Source: Pardosa pseudoannulata
Lineage: Eukaryota; Arthropoda; Arachnida; Araneae; Lycosidae
DNA length: 64,000 bases
Assembly: GCA_032207245.1 (NCBI GenBank)
Contig: CM063507.1
Coordinates: forward strand, 88,413,667 to 88,477,666
Direction of reading: 5' to 3'
The position numbers and the translations under genes are program-made. Under the pieces are notes generated by a model. The model made no database searches and was not told the origin of the DNA. It saw only the letters and a list, made by a program, of their open reading frames with translations. Shown piece after piece: positions 42,801 through 56,200 of the stretch (positions are counted from its first letter, which is position 1; the number at the start of each line of letters is the position of its first letter).

Positions 42801-45800
42801 TCCCACTGTTTTACCTGCTTGGCAACATATTTGAATGTTCTAGATGTTTTTTCCATTTCTGCTTATATACAGGTTTTGAACTTTACATTTTTTTAATGGA
42901 AAATTGCACAATCGGCTTATATATAAATGGGCTTATATTCAGAAATATACAGTATTCCCTTTTTCATCCTTTCTTTGAATATTCAAGCACAGATGCTGAA
43001 AATTAACATTCTCTATTTTCAATTCATATAATTCATTTTTTAAATATGCAAATGGTCTAGCTTTGGTTAAAAATTTGATGATAATTAAATTCTTGTTCAA
43101 AGCATTTTTGCAGCTTAAAGTTGCATTTCATGCTCATAAGCGTAAAAATGAGAAAGAATATATAAAACGATAAAAACTTAGGATGATTTGTTTCAACTTA
43201 TTTTTGATTATGACAAAGATTTTTTCTAGTTATACTTACAAATAAATTGCGCATGTCAGCCACCTGGCAACGCAGCGTGTAGAACTCTTCTAGCGTACGA
43301 CTAATATGAGGACAGTCCTAAAATAAGGATGAATTACTTACGTTTTCATTTTTTATTATATTACTTTTTTTTATTTATTATTTCATAAGATTTTGGGCAA
43401 ACATATCCACACTAATTCACTCATTCAATAACCACTATAAAAAGTTACTTTCACCTTCAAATATATCATAAAATTGAAAATAACATAGTAAAATTATTGT
43501 CCAACACATAAAAGAAAAAATAGGAAGATAAAAGTTTTAAGGAAATCATGTGTTTGGTAGAAATTCTTTAAATATTTTTAAAGGGAAAAATACAAAGAAG
43601 AAAGAGTTATGCATTGTTCATACAACACATTTTACTTACATAAAAAAAATAATAACACCAATAAAAAATTATTTCATTTAAATATTAGATTTTTGATTAC
43701 GTTTTAACTAAGGTATCCATATACAGTCTGTATCGGTTACATGGTCAGCTCAGTGTTCCAGAAAAATCAGACCCTATAAGGAGGGTGACCCTATATGCGG
43801 AACATTACAATCCTATTGTGCCTATACTGTGCATTTTTAATCCATAGCATAAGAGCCTTATCCATATTCCCATAACGCGACAAGCGCTGACGTTTTCTTT
43901 CTTCATTTCAACACTTGAGGACCGAAGTTTGGCAGCTAAAATGTTGTTTAATGTCGTGCGGGAAATCGAATTTAGTTTGGCGGAAAAAGCCTTTAAAAGA
44001 TTAGATTTTTTAAAATTTTCAATCCATTCGTTTTTGACAGCAAATGATCCATTCTTTCTTTTCGAAGCCATCATTAAAAAAAGAACGTTCTTATTCGTGA
44101 TGTAGGATCCAAATGCGACAAAATTTTCCTTTACTTGTTTCATATCCATTTCAACTTAAGCAGGAAGAGATAATTTCAGCCCATAAACAGACAGATGACC
44201 ACCTCTTGTCAGGGGGCAAGAGAACAGAGAGAGGTGGTGTCTACACAAACAAAAAAGGGGAAAGGGAGGGAAATAAAGGCTTGAATCTAGGTCCTCTCTG
44301 ATTTTGCACTAACTTTATATATATATATATGTAATGAGACTGACTTCTCGATGGGGGGTTGCAGTCATGGCCATAAAAATGATACCGTTTCAGCTAAAGA
44401 CCTTTATTAAGACAACTTTGAAGGACGGGTTCCCACTTCATCATAGGGACAAACTGAAGGGCCAGCTAGCATGAAGTTCTATGTACAAGACAAGTAACAC
44501 CTGGGTCAACATCTGTGGGAAAATATCTCTAGAAAAATCTGTCTCCGCTAGCGTTTATCTCCTTTTTTTTTTTTTTTGGAAATTTCCTAAATTGTCTGCT
44601 AGGGCCATGTAGGTTTATAATTGGCCAGGCCCCTTCTCTGAGGGCTTAACCTGTAGCCCCAGTGGTCCATTTAGGTTAGGGGTTAAAAAGGGGAATGGAA
44701 AATGATGCGGGAATTTTTACCCTTGATTTAAGTTTTGAAAACCCCTGAGAATTTTCCTTACATATATACATATATATATATGTGTGTGTGTGTGTGTATA
44801 GTATATATATATATATAATATATATATATATATAAAAGAGCAAGAGCAAGAGAGAGAGAGAGAAACTTGTTGAAAACATGAAACTGACTACATAACCAGT
44901 AACAAGAAAAAGCAAATGACTGTATAAGTGGTGCACTTTAACACATGTTCCCTATTAAGTTAGATGGAACTTTACAAAACTGACCATATAGCCAGTATTA
45001 ACTGTACAATAACTGATTTATCTATAAAAAAAAGTTTAACATTGAAGCTGCTAGTTGTTGTAAAAGAAAGAAGGCAATCCTAGGCACTTTTATCAACTAC
45101 AATCATCTGTAGCTAAAATTAAAGTAAGAGATGTAGAAAGCACATTTCTAAATAGAATCTGATAAAAAAAATTTAACGGTTGTTAAAACATGTTCACTGG
45201 AGGAAAATAAACAGATAATTCACACATTTCTTTACGTTCAGTATAAACTCTACTCATAGAGAAACCTTTCTTAATTGCTTTTGTAGGTAATTCCTGCATA
45301 AAATCTTACTATTAAATTTTAGGGGGAAAAAATCAAAAGATACCATTAAAAATGCAATAGTACTTATTCAAGTTTCCCCCTAACAAATTGTAATGAGTAA
45401 TTCTAAATAATAATAAAAAAAAATTAAACTACAGACAAAAATTTTGGAATTTAACAAAAAAACAAGCGATAACTAATTTAAAATAAAAATTTTATTAATA
45501 AGGTGAATTTCCAGATGTCGGTACTTGAACTTGACAATATCTGAATTTTAATATTGTGATATATTATTGTTCGCATAGATAATTTCTGATATATGTTTTA
45601 ATTCGTATATCACTTCAAATATAAGTATTATAAAATACAAACAAACACATATATAAATATACATGTTGATTATCCACAAAGCAAAAATTAAATTTCTTAA
45701 TTTAACCAATAAAAAGCATAAATTTTAAATTTTATATATTGTTTTAAAAATTGCAAATCATTTTCCTCCATATCCATTCTAAAATGAATATTACTCAAAA

Positions 45801-48800
45801 CTTTCAGAAAGTTAAACAAGTTCATCAAATGAAACAACAAAATATATGTATATTTTTTTCGTTCCACTTAATTCATGGAAAAATAATAACTGTGACACGG
45901 AAATTAAGAAAAAATGATCAGAAAAGTGAAAAAGTTCTGATTACCTTCAAAATTTATACATATTATTAGAGGTTAAAGATGCCCCCTTTCATTTTCTTAA
46001 AAAACATTTTTGAAACTTCATATTTTTACAATTTTTGTTATAAACCCACATAAATTTTCAGAAAATTTCAAATCAGAATCATTTTTTCAAAAATGTATTC
46101 CTTCCATTTGGATCATTCTCTACAATCCTATTACAGAAGATATTGGGAGAGTGATCAATAAAGAGTAAGTCAACTTACCAATGAGACAACATTATTCGAA
46201 ACCACTCCACAAAACAAAGTTTTCACAAGTTGTTTCTAGAACAGAACAACAGAATTGATTCACAGAAATGAAAGGCATATGCAAAAAAGCATTATATCTT
46301 CTAGTGTAAAAAAAATTTAATTTAAACTCTTTAACTTAATAACATTTTTTAATCATAAAAAGTAATTTTAACAGAGTGAAAATTTGCATAGGATAGAAGA
46401 ATTTTATATTGAATATATTCTAAAAGTTAACATAAATTAATAGAGAAAGAATAATACAAACAAATTACTCAAACACATGTTTAAATAAAAAAATATTAAA
46501 ATTCAGAATCCTTATAGTGCACCTTTTTATTTTGATTTAATAGGGTTATTTGCGATGTGTTTAATACCATCTGCTGAATTGAAAGTGAAAAACAAATGGA
46601 GAACGCAGCAAAGTGCCACCATTCAAAATTTTACAGCTGTTATTTTTTAATAAAAATAAATATATAAAATCAAAAATATTAATTAAATCAGGAATTTTTA
46701 CACAAACCATTGTGTCCTTGACTGAAAATGATTTTTATCTTTATCAGAAATAAAAAATAAATAAAAAAAATTTTTTTTTTTATTAAAACATGAACATATA
46801 CTCCCAACCATCATTCTTTTAGGAAAGATATTTTTAAAAATTATTATTATAAAAATAACTTTTAATTGCGGATAATACACGGTGGCATATAACGTGCATT
46901 AGAACTTTTTAACATATAACCCACATATTATAAGCAGGAAATTAGGATACATTATTTCTTCACAAAAATACGTTTTTACACACAAATAAATTAAGCAATA
47001 AGGATATTAAGTTATATTTGGCTTCTTTAGCCAAGGTAAGTAGGTGAAATCAATCAAGAATTTCTCCCTGAGCGATTAGTGGCTTCTAATCAATGGATGA
47101 TTGGTGATCAGGGTTCCTGCTCTTTTTACAGAACAAAAATTAAGGACTTTCTAAGGACCAAAATAACTTTTCATAACGACCTACTTGAAATAAACAACAT
47201 AACGACATAAACCCTATCTCATAAGGAACATATTTTAATGATTATTATCAGACTGTTATGTTCAATAATCGCCCAACAACATTTCAGAATTAAGTTTTTA
47301 AAAATGCCTAAAACTTAATATAATTAAATTTATATGACAACACCTAATTTTGAAAAATGTACATCTAAAGTTTTTTGAATGACCAAATTAAAAATAAATT
47401 GTGAATAAAAACAATCTTATAAACAGTACTTTCTGAGGGTTTAAAACTGACAGATATATATATATTTATATATACTAGCTGATTATACCCGGCATTGCCT
47501 GGGAAAGAAGAAAGTTTTACTTTTCTATTACATTCAATGCAAGGAAAATTAAACTTCCATAAGTAACTGAGATATCTACAAACCCCTTCCTGCTTCGTTT
47601 AATTCAAATCTGCATGACTGTTAGCTATTAGGAAAGGGCAGCTGACTTTATACTTTAAATTTTTTAAGTATATCAAAGATTATTTATTTGTCAAATAAGA
47701 AAACTGACAGGAAATCACATGATGATTTTGGATCTCGTCGATGGAAAAATTGATCGCTTTCCAATTTAAAAATTAAGGAGTTTTTAAGGACCTTTGAGAA
47801 AATTAAGTAGTTTTAAGAGCCTTAAAAATGAAAGATAAAATTAAGGAGTTCTTAAAGACCTTTAAGGACCGTGGGAGCCCTGGTGATCAGCGATTAAAAC
47901 AGAAATTCATTAATGAATTCCAAGGCAAATATTCCAAGCTGTCAACAGTTCTAAAATTTAAGAATTAGATTAAGCATTTAAATTCTATTCATTACCAGTT
48001 CCGGTGTCATTTCTTCCAGTTTACTGATGAGATTTGTAAAGAATTCGGCCATATCTTTCTGCTCTCCAGTATTTAACAACTGATGGTCCATGGTGTATAC
48101 TTTGCAAAAGCCTCTCGGGTTATAGGCTTTTCTTTCACTTTCCTGAAAATACAAACTTTCCTTTAGTACCCCAATTTTGTTTACAAAGTACAGTGAACTT
48201 TCAATATCATAAAAAATATTCATAAAGTATATAAAATAAGTCTTATACATAGATACATAGTTTTGAATGCATACATAAATCATTTTACCTAGAAAAATAT
48301 ATTTCAAACGACATTGTGTTTTATGCTCCAAGGTTTTATAAGGTTTAACTGTGCCTGGTAAATAATGGAACATATTTAATTTACACTCCATTATTTAGTG
48401 GATGAAGTTAAACTGAAGTAATTTTGTGAATAACGCTAGAAAGATAAAAATATAATAAGAAAGGAATTATGGCATCATTTTATTTATTTATATTTACAAA
48501 ACTACATATCTTCTGGGACAAAATTAAAAAACAGTATGGCCTAATCAGCAATTTAATATAAACCCATTCGTATAAATATGTCTTCCTCACTTAAGCTTTG
48601 AGTTGACAGCGAATTGAGTTTCTAAATTCTTGAATACAAGAAAAGTATTCAGTATGTTTTGTTCTATTCAACTTTTGTATTAAGTTAAATCTTTATTTTA
48701 AGGATTATGAAGCTATAATTATTGATTTAATCTCCAATAAAAATTTTAAAAAGTCTTGTAAAACAGAGTTTAACACGATGGCCACAAAGTCCGAAGGAAA

Positions 48801-51800
48801 AAGTACCCCAATATTACCCTAATAATTATCACCAAGTTACCTAAAATACTGGAGTCATGTGACTTTTCTCAGAAATGGGCTTCAGTGGAGGTTCAGATCC
48901 TATAGGACAGGGTTCATCATTTTTGCATTTGTGGAAGTAAAATAACCGATATACACTCAAGAGCCAAAACATTATGACCATCCCTACATTTTGCAATGAA
49001 CTCATCTGAATGACGTGAAAGACACATGATTAAGTGGAAGTGGTATTTAACAACTGCTGGAGAGTCTGAAGAATCCTTCTTACACCTACTTCTGTGTGTG
49101 ATAAGAAAGGCTGCGGATCTCAGCAATTTTGATAGAGGGCAGATTGTAATGGCTCGGAACGAGTATTTCCGAAACTGCATGACTTGTTGTTCATGATCTA
49201 CAGTTGTTAGTACTTATGCAAAGTGGATGAATGACGGCGAAACCAGTAGTAGACGACATGGTGTTGGACGTCCACACGATATCAAAGAAAAAGGTCTTGC
49301 ATGGTGAAACAAAACCAGACCCAGACAGTGGCTCAGCCGACAACCCAATACAATGCAGGGCCAAGTAGAATAGTATCGGAGCACACTGTTGGATAGGGGG
49401 CTACGCAGCAAACATCCCACTGGTGTGCCTTGGCTGAATAAGCATCATCGCCAACTACGCCTACTCTGGGCCTGGAAACATCGCGACTGGTCCATGAATT
49501 AGTGGTAGAGAGTTGCCTGGTCAGATGAATCGCGGTTTGTCATTCATCACGCGAATGGCCGTGTCAAGATACGCCGTCTTCCAGGCGAACAGTGTCTTCC
49601 TCAATGTACAGTAGGTCATACATAGGACGGTGGTGGCAGTATTATGCTTTGGGGGACGTTTTCTTGGGCGTCTCTGGGACCCGTAGTTGTGGTAGAGCAG
49701 ACCATGAATGCTATAGGGCATCTAACATCATTGCGGACCAGCTCACAGTCAAAGTGACTAGTGTTGAAGGACAGCAACCGCCATAGTCAGCAGTGACCAT
49801 GAAAAGAAAAGTTTGCTGGACTACCATTGTCATCCGAGAAAGAAATCTTAGCCACTCCAGACAATGTGCAGCGAACTTAGGCAGTAAATCGGTGTCCCAA
49901 GCGGGAATCTCCAAACACATCTACTGTCAGGCAACTGTGGAGGGTTAAGACTCAATCTCCATGCATGGCAGGGTGGCTGAGCCTCAGGGATACAGTACTT
50001 CAAACAGTAATGCAATCATTTTCACGAGCCCTACAAATTGCATTTGTATAAGTAGAATTTTTGGAATAAGTTGCCCTAATTTTATCCCCAAGTAGTTAAA
50101 AGTGAAACTCTTTTTCCTTGCATAATGTCTATCTGAAAGAGTCTAAATACAAACAATGTACAGTTGCATGTAAAAGCCTAGAATTTTTAGTAATTTTTGC
50201 CCACTTAAAGTGGAGGTTCAGCTTATTTACAGATCGTATATACCCCTCTTGGTGACAATTTTGCCACTGACGGGGAAAAAAAAAAGAAAAAATTAGAAAA
50301 GAAAAAGTTTTGAAATAATTACTCATTTCAAAAAAGTAACTCACCAATAAGTAAGCAAACATCCTCTGAAGTTCCCGTAATGTGTTTTCGTGCTTACAAT
50401 TTTCGTCAATCTGGAACGTACAGAATACAAAAGTTAAAAACATTTTTAAAGTATAGAAGATAAGTTTTTAAATACCTTTTTTGTCAATATTTAATCTAAT
50501 TATGCTAATCTTTTACAATAAATAAATTGAAAATAAGTAATTCAAGTTCAGAGTAAGTTAACTTGTAAGCACATGAAAGTTTTGTTGCTTCATGGAAATT
50601 TACTCAATATGTGTGGAATTATCGTGTCAGAGATGTTATTTTGTAGAAATCACAAATTAGAAAAGAAAGAAAAAACAAGTAAAACTCTAGAACTTATTTA
50701 AAGGGGTTTTGTTTCCACAATTTAAGCATTTATTAATAGGACACCCATCTGTTTAATGCCTTAAAAAAATTCTTTAATTCATAAGCAATTTATTATTATT
50801 AAATATTATTGTTAATTACTTAACTATTCAAGCATTTGTCCAGGAAAAACTTACTATTTAATTACCCTAATTTCCTGCATATAATCTCCAGGTTCAAATT
50901 TCTCAATATTTTCAGAGAAAAATATTGTATAATCTGCAGATTAAATTTCCATTTTAATCTCATGTCATTCACAGTTTTCAAGTATTATATCTTTTAGTGT
51001 TAAAAAACTTAAATTTAAACAGTTTACTTAATGATAACATTTTCTTTAAATTAAAAAAAGTAATCTAATAAAGTGAAAATTTGGATTGACTTAAAAAATT
51101 TTATATTTAACCACTGTAAAAATGTAGTCAAAATATTTACATTAATTACTATAGAAACAATGATACAAATAAATTATTCAAACCCATATTTAAACAAAAA
51201 AGATATTAAAATTTAGAATTCATGCATCTTTTCATTTTAATTTAATATGGTTATTTGAGATCTGCGTTAAAATTTTAAACTGCAGTTATGGCGTCATCTG
51301 GTGGGGTAAAAGTGGAAAAAATTAAATGCAGCAAAATGCGGTTATTTTAGATTATACAAGTGTTATTTCTTGATAGAAATAAATATATAAAATGGATTAT
51401 ATTAATTTAATCGGGTATCTTTATCCAAACCGCTGTGTCTTCGGCTGAAAAGAATTTTTAATCCTCATTTAAAAAAAACTATGTATATATATGATCAGGT
51501 GCTACCATCTATTATTCTTTATGAAAGATATTAGTAAATTTTATTATAAAAATAATTTATAACAGCAGATAATATGCGGCAGCATATAATACGCATTAGA
51601 AGGAAATTTAAACTTTTTTAAAGTATAATCTGTGGATTATACGCAGAAAACTAGGATAAGCCAAACTGTAAGAGTTTCACAGTTTTTGCAAGTATACAAT
51701 CTTACAATGGGATGCAAAGTCATACACTGTACAAGAAGACATATGAGCACTGACCTTAGCAGACAAAATGGACGATCTGGCTTGAGGTAACATATACAAA

Positions 51801-53225
51801 TGCTGGATACAAGAGGCTAAATAACAGGTGGCTCCCAGGTTGGTGAGTCCCACATAACCGCATTCTGCTCGTCCATCTTCGTGAGGCCAATAATCCCAAG
51901 GATAGGGATTATGAGAATCTGACAAGGGAAAACAATCAGCAACAGGGAAATTTCTTGGTAATAAAGACAGTAAACAATTTTATAATGCACCATATGTTAA
52001 AATGAAAATTTCTATAAAAATGCTTTATATATATATGTGACATGTCTTGGTGCAGAAGTTAAGGCGAATGGACAACAGTCTTCTTGATAATAAGTTTATT
52101 AAACCATCATTAAAGTAAAACTTGCACCATTTTCACTTTTTCATTGAAGACATGTGTAGAGTGTTATTGACAGTTCCATGTCCATGCACTGATTGAAACA
52201 TACCTGTTTGCAAGCTCATCAAATAGCTCAAAAATGCTTCCACCTGACCGGATGATCCCAAAAGCTTACTCGAGCTTGGGGCTTTTTCATTTATTTTATT
52301 ATTATAAAAGAGTTCTCTTTTTAAAATCACTTTTAACTCAAGTAATTTGTAACTACTCCTTTTTTAGACCTCACATACACATACATATATATATGTATGT
52401 GTGAATGTATATATGTATACAGTCTTCCCACTTTTTTTCCAGAACAAAAATTAAGGACTTTCTAATGACCAAAGTAACTATTTATAAGGACCCACTTCAA
52501 AATACACAGCATAACGACATAAACTCTGTTTCTCGAAGAACATATTTTAATGAGTATGAATCAGATAAGGCATATTCAATAAATGCTCTACAGTATTTCA
52601 GAATTAAGTTTTTAAAAATGCCTTAAAATTAATACAAGATAAATCTATTTGACAAAAATTAATTTTGAAAAATGTACATCTTAAGTTTTTTGAATGATTA
52701 AATTAAAAAAATGTGAATAAAATACAATATTATAAACAGTACTTTCTGAAGATTAAAAAATAACATATATATATACATGTATGTATGTATATACTAGCTG
52801 ATTATATCTCACGTTGCAGCAAAAGAAGAAAGTTTTAGACTTTTCTATTACATTCAATGAAAGAAAAATTAAACTTCCATAAGTAACTAAAATAGCTACA
52901 AACCCAACAGCAACCCTCCATGTTTCATTTAATTAAAATCTGCATCACTGTTAGCTATTAGGAAAGGGCAGCTGACTTTAAACCTTTTCAGTATGCGAAA
53001 GATTATGTATTTGTCAAATAAGTTTACTAGCTCATGACCATAAAAAGTACTAATAAACTAAAAGTATTTTCATATTTTTTAAAGATATTAAGGAAAGGAA
53101 TTTTTAATTACTACAGTTATACACTGAAAACATGTATTTGAGGATTTTCTTTAATATTAATACTGTACTTTTGACTAGAAAATGTAAAAGAATGTTATGA
53201 ACATTAACAAATATTTTACATATTC

Positions 53226-53274
<49 letters not shown>

Positions 53275-56200
53275 CAGTACTTATCATCTGTTGGCATTCT
53301 TAGAACCAGTTTTGGGCAAGTTTAACTTTGAATTTACAAAATAAGAAAGTTCCTAAAGTACGGTGAAAACTGATAGAAAATCACATGATGACAGCAGATC
53401 GCATCAATGGAGAAATTGATCGGGTTCCAATAATTTAAAAATTAAGGAGTTTTTAAGTACCTTTGACAAAAATTAAGGAGTTCCTAAGGACTTTTAAGGT
53501 CTGATTATTTAACATCAAACGCTGCTGCATTCCAAGGAACCCATGTGAAGTTGTACCCAAATGACTAGGGTGTGACTGACAACTGGACATAGAGACAGCG
53601 CAACCACTTGGCGTATTACATGTATATGGGTAATTAAATAGTCAAATGACTGCAGTAGCTGGATTGATCTTCAATGATACAAGTGGAATATTCAGGATGT
53701 CTTTCAGCAAAGCATGATACTATGTATGATTGTAGTTGAATAATGACTCTGGTATTGAAACATAAAACATGAGTGATAACAAAAATTTGACGAGAAATCT
53801 TCCATAGTTATTTATTTATTTATTTATTTATTTTTTTTTGTTTCTCTGAATTCAAACTACCACAGAAAAAAAAAAAAAAACCTTTAGAATTCTGGGGTAT
53901 TTTACCCCTGTACTGTATTAACCCTTTCGCGACGGGAAGCGCAAACGCGCTCGTATCTCTGAGGCCGGCAGTCACTTTCGCGAGTGAGTATCCTGGGCTG
54001 GAGGTTTTTTATGCTTAAGCCTAATTCATGAAATTAATGAAGTAGCAACGCGTTATTTAATAATGCTGCGTAAAGTATTTAAACGGAATGTGATTTATAT
54101 CATATGTTTATAGATTATTTATTTAAGCTATTTCTTACTTAAATATATATTTTACACTTTACTTTTTTTCATTTTTTACTTAGTATTTAATGACTTTTAA
54201 CATAGCAAAACTGAATACTATGTCTTTAAACTTTTTTTTTGTATGAAAAATTTTGAAAACAGGGATCTATACACAATCCTACGTGACAGTCCTTGCACTC
54301 GTAGTAACTCATTTGTCGTTTTGGATGATTTTTCCGGAATGTGAAAAAACGAAACATCGTCAATTTCTTTGTCAGAAATGTGCTCCTCATCATTAAAATC
54401 ACTAGATCCATTATGAACATAAAGAACAATCAGAATATATTATAGTGTCACTATTACTAATATTCTAATCAGTTTCAGAATCAAAATCTGAAAAATTTCG
54501 TGTCATTTCAGCTATTTTAAGCTCAGTTAAACACTTTCGACACTTCGAAAATCTAACAATAAAAAAAAAAAAAAAAGAAAAAAAATCATGTCTGTCAGAT
54601 CTAATTCTGTACTAAAAATTGGACTGCAAACCGAAATACAGAAAGCTTGAACAAAAATAAAACTCCCCTGTTTACATAAACAAACACCACGTGGGAATTT
54701 AAAGAGCTGTCATAAAACATGTCAACCGGAAACATTCCTTTACCCTCTTGTTTATATAACCCAAAACCACTTGCATGTGTATCCTACTACTCTCCTATTG
54801 AGTACAAGGTCAACTCTACATGTATCTAAATCCATATGGACATACAATGCCATCTTGTGTCAAAGCTTATAGTTTTTAAAATGTTCCACAACGCTGGCAC
54901 ACAGAACAGTTATTTGTATGCGTACTGTACATATAAATAATTAAATAAAATATATAAATAAATAGAGAGTATTAAAATTTGAACATATAAATAATTAAAA
55001 ATATATAAATAATAGAGAGTATTAAAATTTGAACAGCTGTAACCATATCCCTACTATAATGTATGCAACATACATACTCTCAGCATGTGGTCGGCTTACT
55101 ACATAGAATTGAACGAGTATTCCTCTCACTCTTCGAGGGACAACAGACCACAGTATGCATACTGTTTATTTTGATTTAGCACTAGTCGCATACTCGTCAT
55201 TCCTTTTGAAACTAATGTTTGTTATTTTGCAAATATAATAATAAATTGAGAAAGTGTTTTTTTTTTTTTTTTGTAGGTAAAATTTTAAAACATTGGTTTT
55301 ATTTTATTGTAATAAAATAATTGTAAAAAAGTTTCTTAAGGAAGGGAAAAAACTCCACCCAAAACATTCGCGTGTGCACAACGTACATGGTATAGTCCTC
55401 TGGCCGGGGAGACATTTTGAAAATTTCATTTTGGCCCTCACTTAAAAGTATTTGCCTACCCCTACTCTAAGGCACTACAGGCCAAAGCCATCTAAATCAC
55501 AGGCACCTATAACCTGGTATTCTGGCCACCCTGTGATTGGCAGGTAAGTACATTGGCAGATTTCTAAAACTTTTGAAATATTTTGGCAACACTTTCCGTG
55601 AATTTGTATATTATTTCGACAATCCGAAAGAGACAGGATTGTATATAGAATTTTTTTTTCAAAGGAAGAGGAGGGGGAGAGTATATATTTAATTAAGGGT
55701 TTACTTATATTTAATTAAAGTTACAAATGAAAGACCTTCATTAAATTATTTTAACAAAATATTTTTCAGTTAATATATACATATATATATTTTAGATATA
55801 TGAATGTATATAAAATATGCTAGCTAATTACTATTTACAACCAATTAAGGGGTAGACATAATTGGTAACAACCTAAACTTAAAACAAAAAAAAGATTGAT
55901 AAAGTTGTATAAATTCTGAGAAAAGAAGCATGCATTATTATATCTATATATTACATACATATATTATTAAATACAAGTGTATATCTATGTAATTCATACA
56001 TCAAAAAAAACATTCCTACCTTTCCTTCTTTAGAGCATTTGAAAGAGAGGTTATGCTTCATGACCACAGTCATCAAATTGATGAGTCCTCGCAGGCCATC
56101 ATCTTCCACAGTGTTGTGCCTGGTTTCTCGATAGTCTCGGCTTGTAATAGATTGGGCCAAATATTCAGCCAGACTCTCCAAGTCCAGGCTGGATTTCTGA

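Larger units (their letters stand above)
43724..45004 (-). mobile_element. Pogo/Tigger-like element (family P2) interrupted by an LTR
   Basis: The ends CAGTCTGTATCGGTTACATG and CATATAGCCAGTATTAACTG are inverted repeats, flanked by TA. It is the same family as 7534-8602, in the opposite orientation. It keeps the N-terminal DNA-binding part of the transposase and is split by an LTR-like insert at 44330-44762. Confidence 0.75.

Noticed and set aside
44676..44936. Minus-strand frame with hydrophobic and YIYI repeats
   Set aside because: It spans an LTR end and a TA/CA microsatellite; low complexity.
52133..52330. Minus-strand frame as the missing USP34 exon before E7
   Set aside because: It has no similarity to the expected USP34 segment and lies inside an LTR-like block with TG...CA borders.
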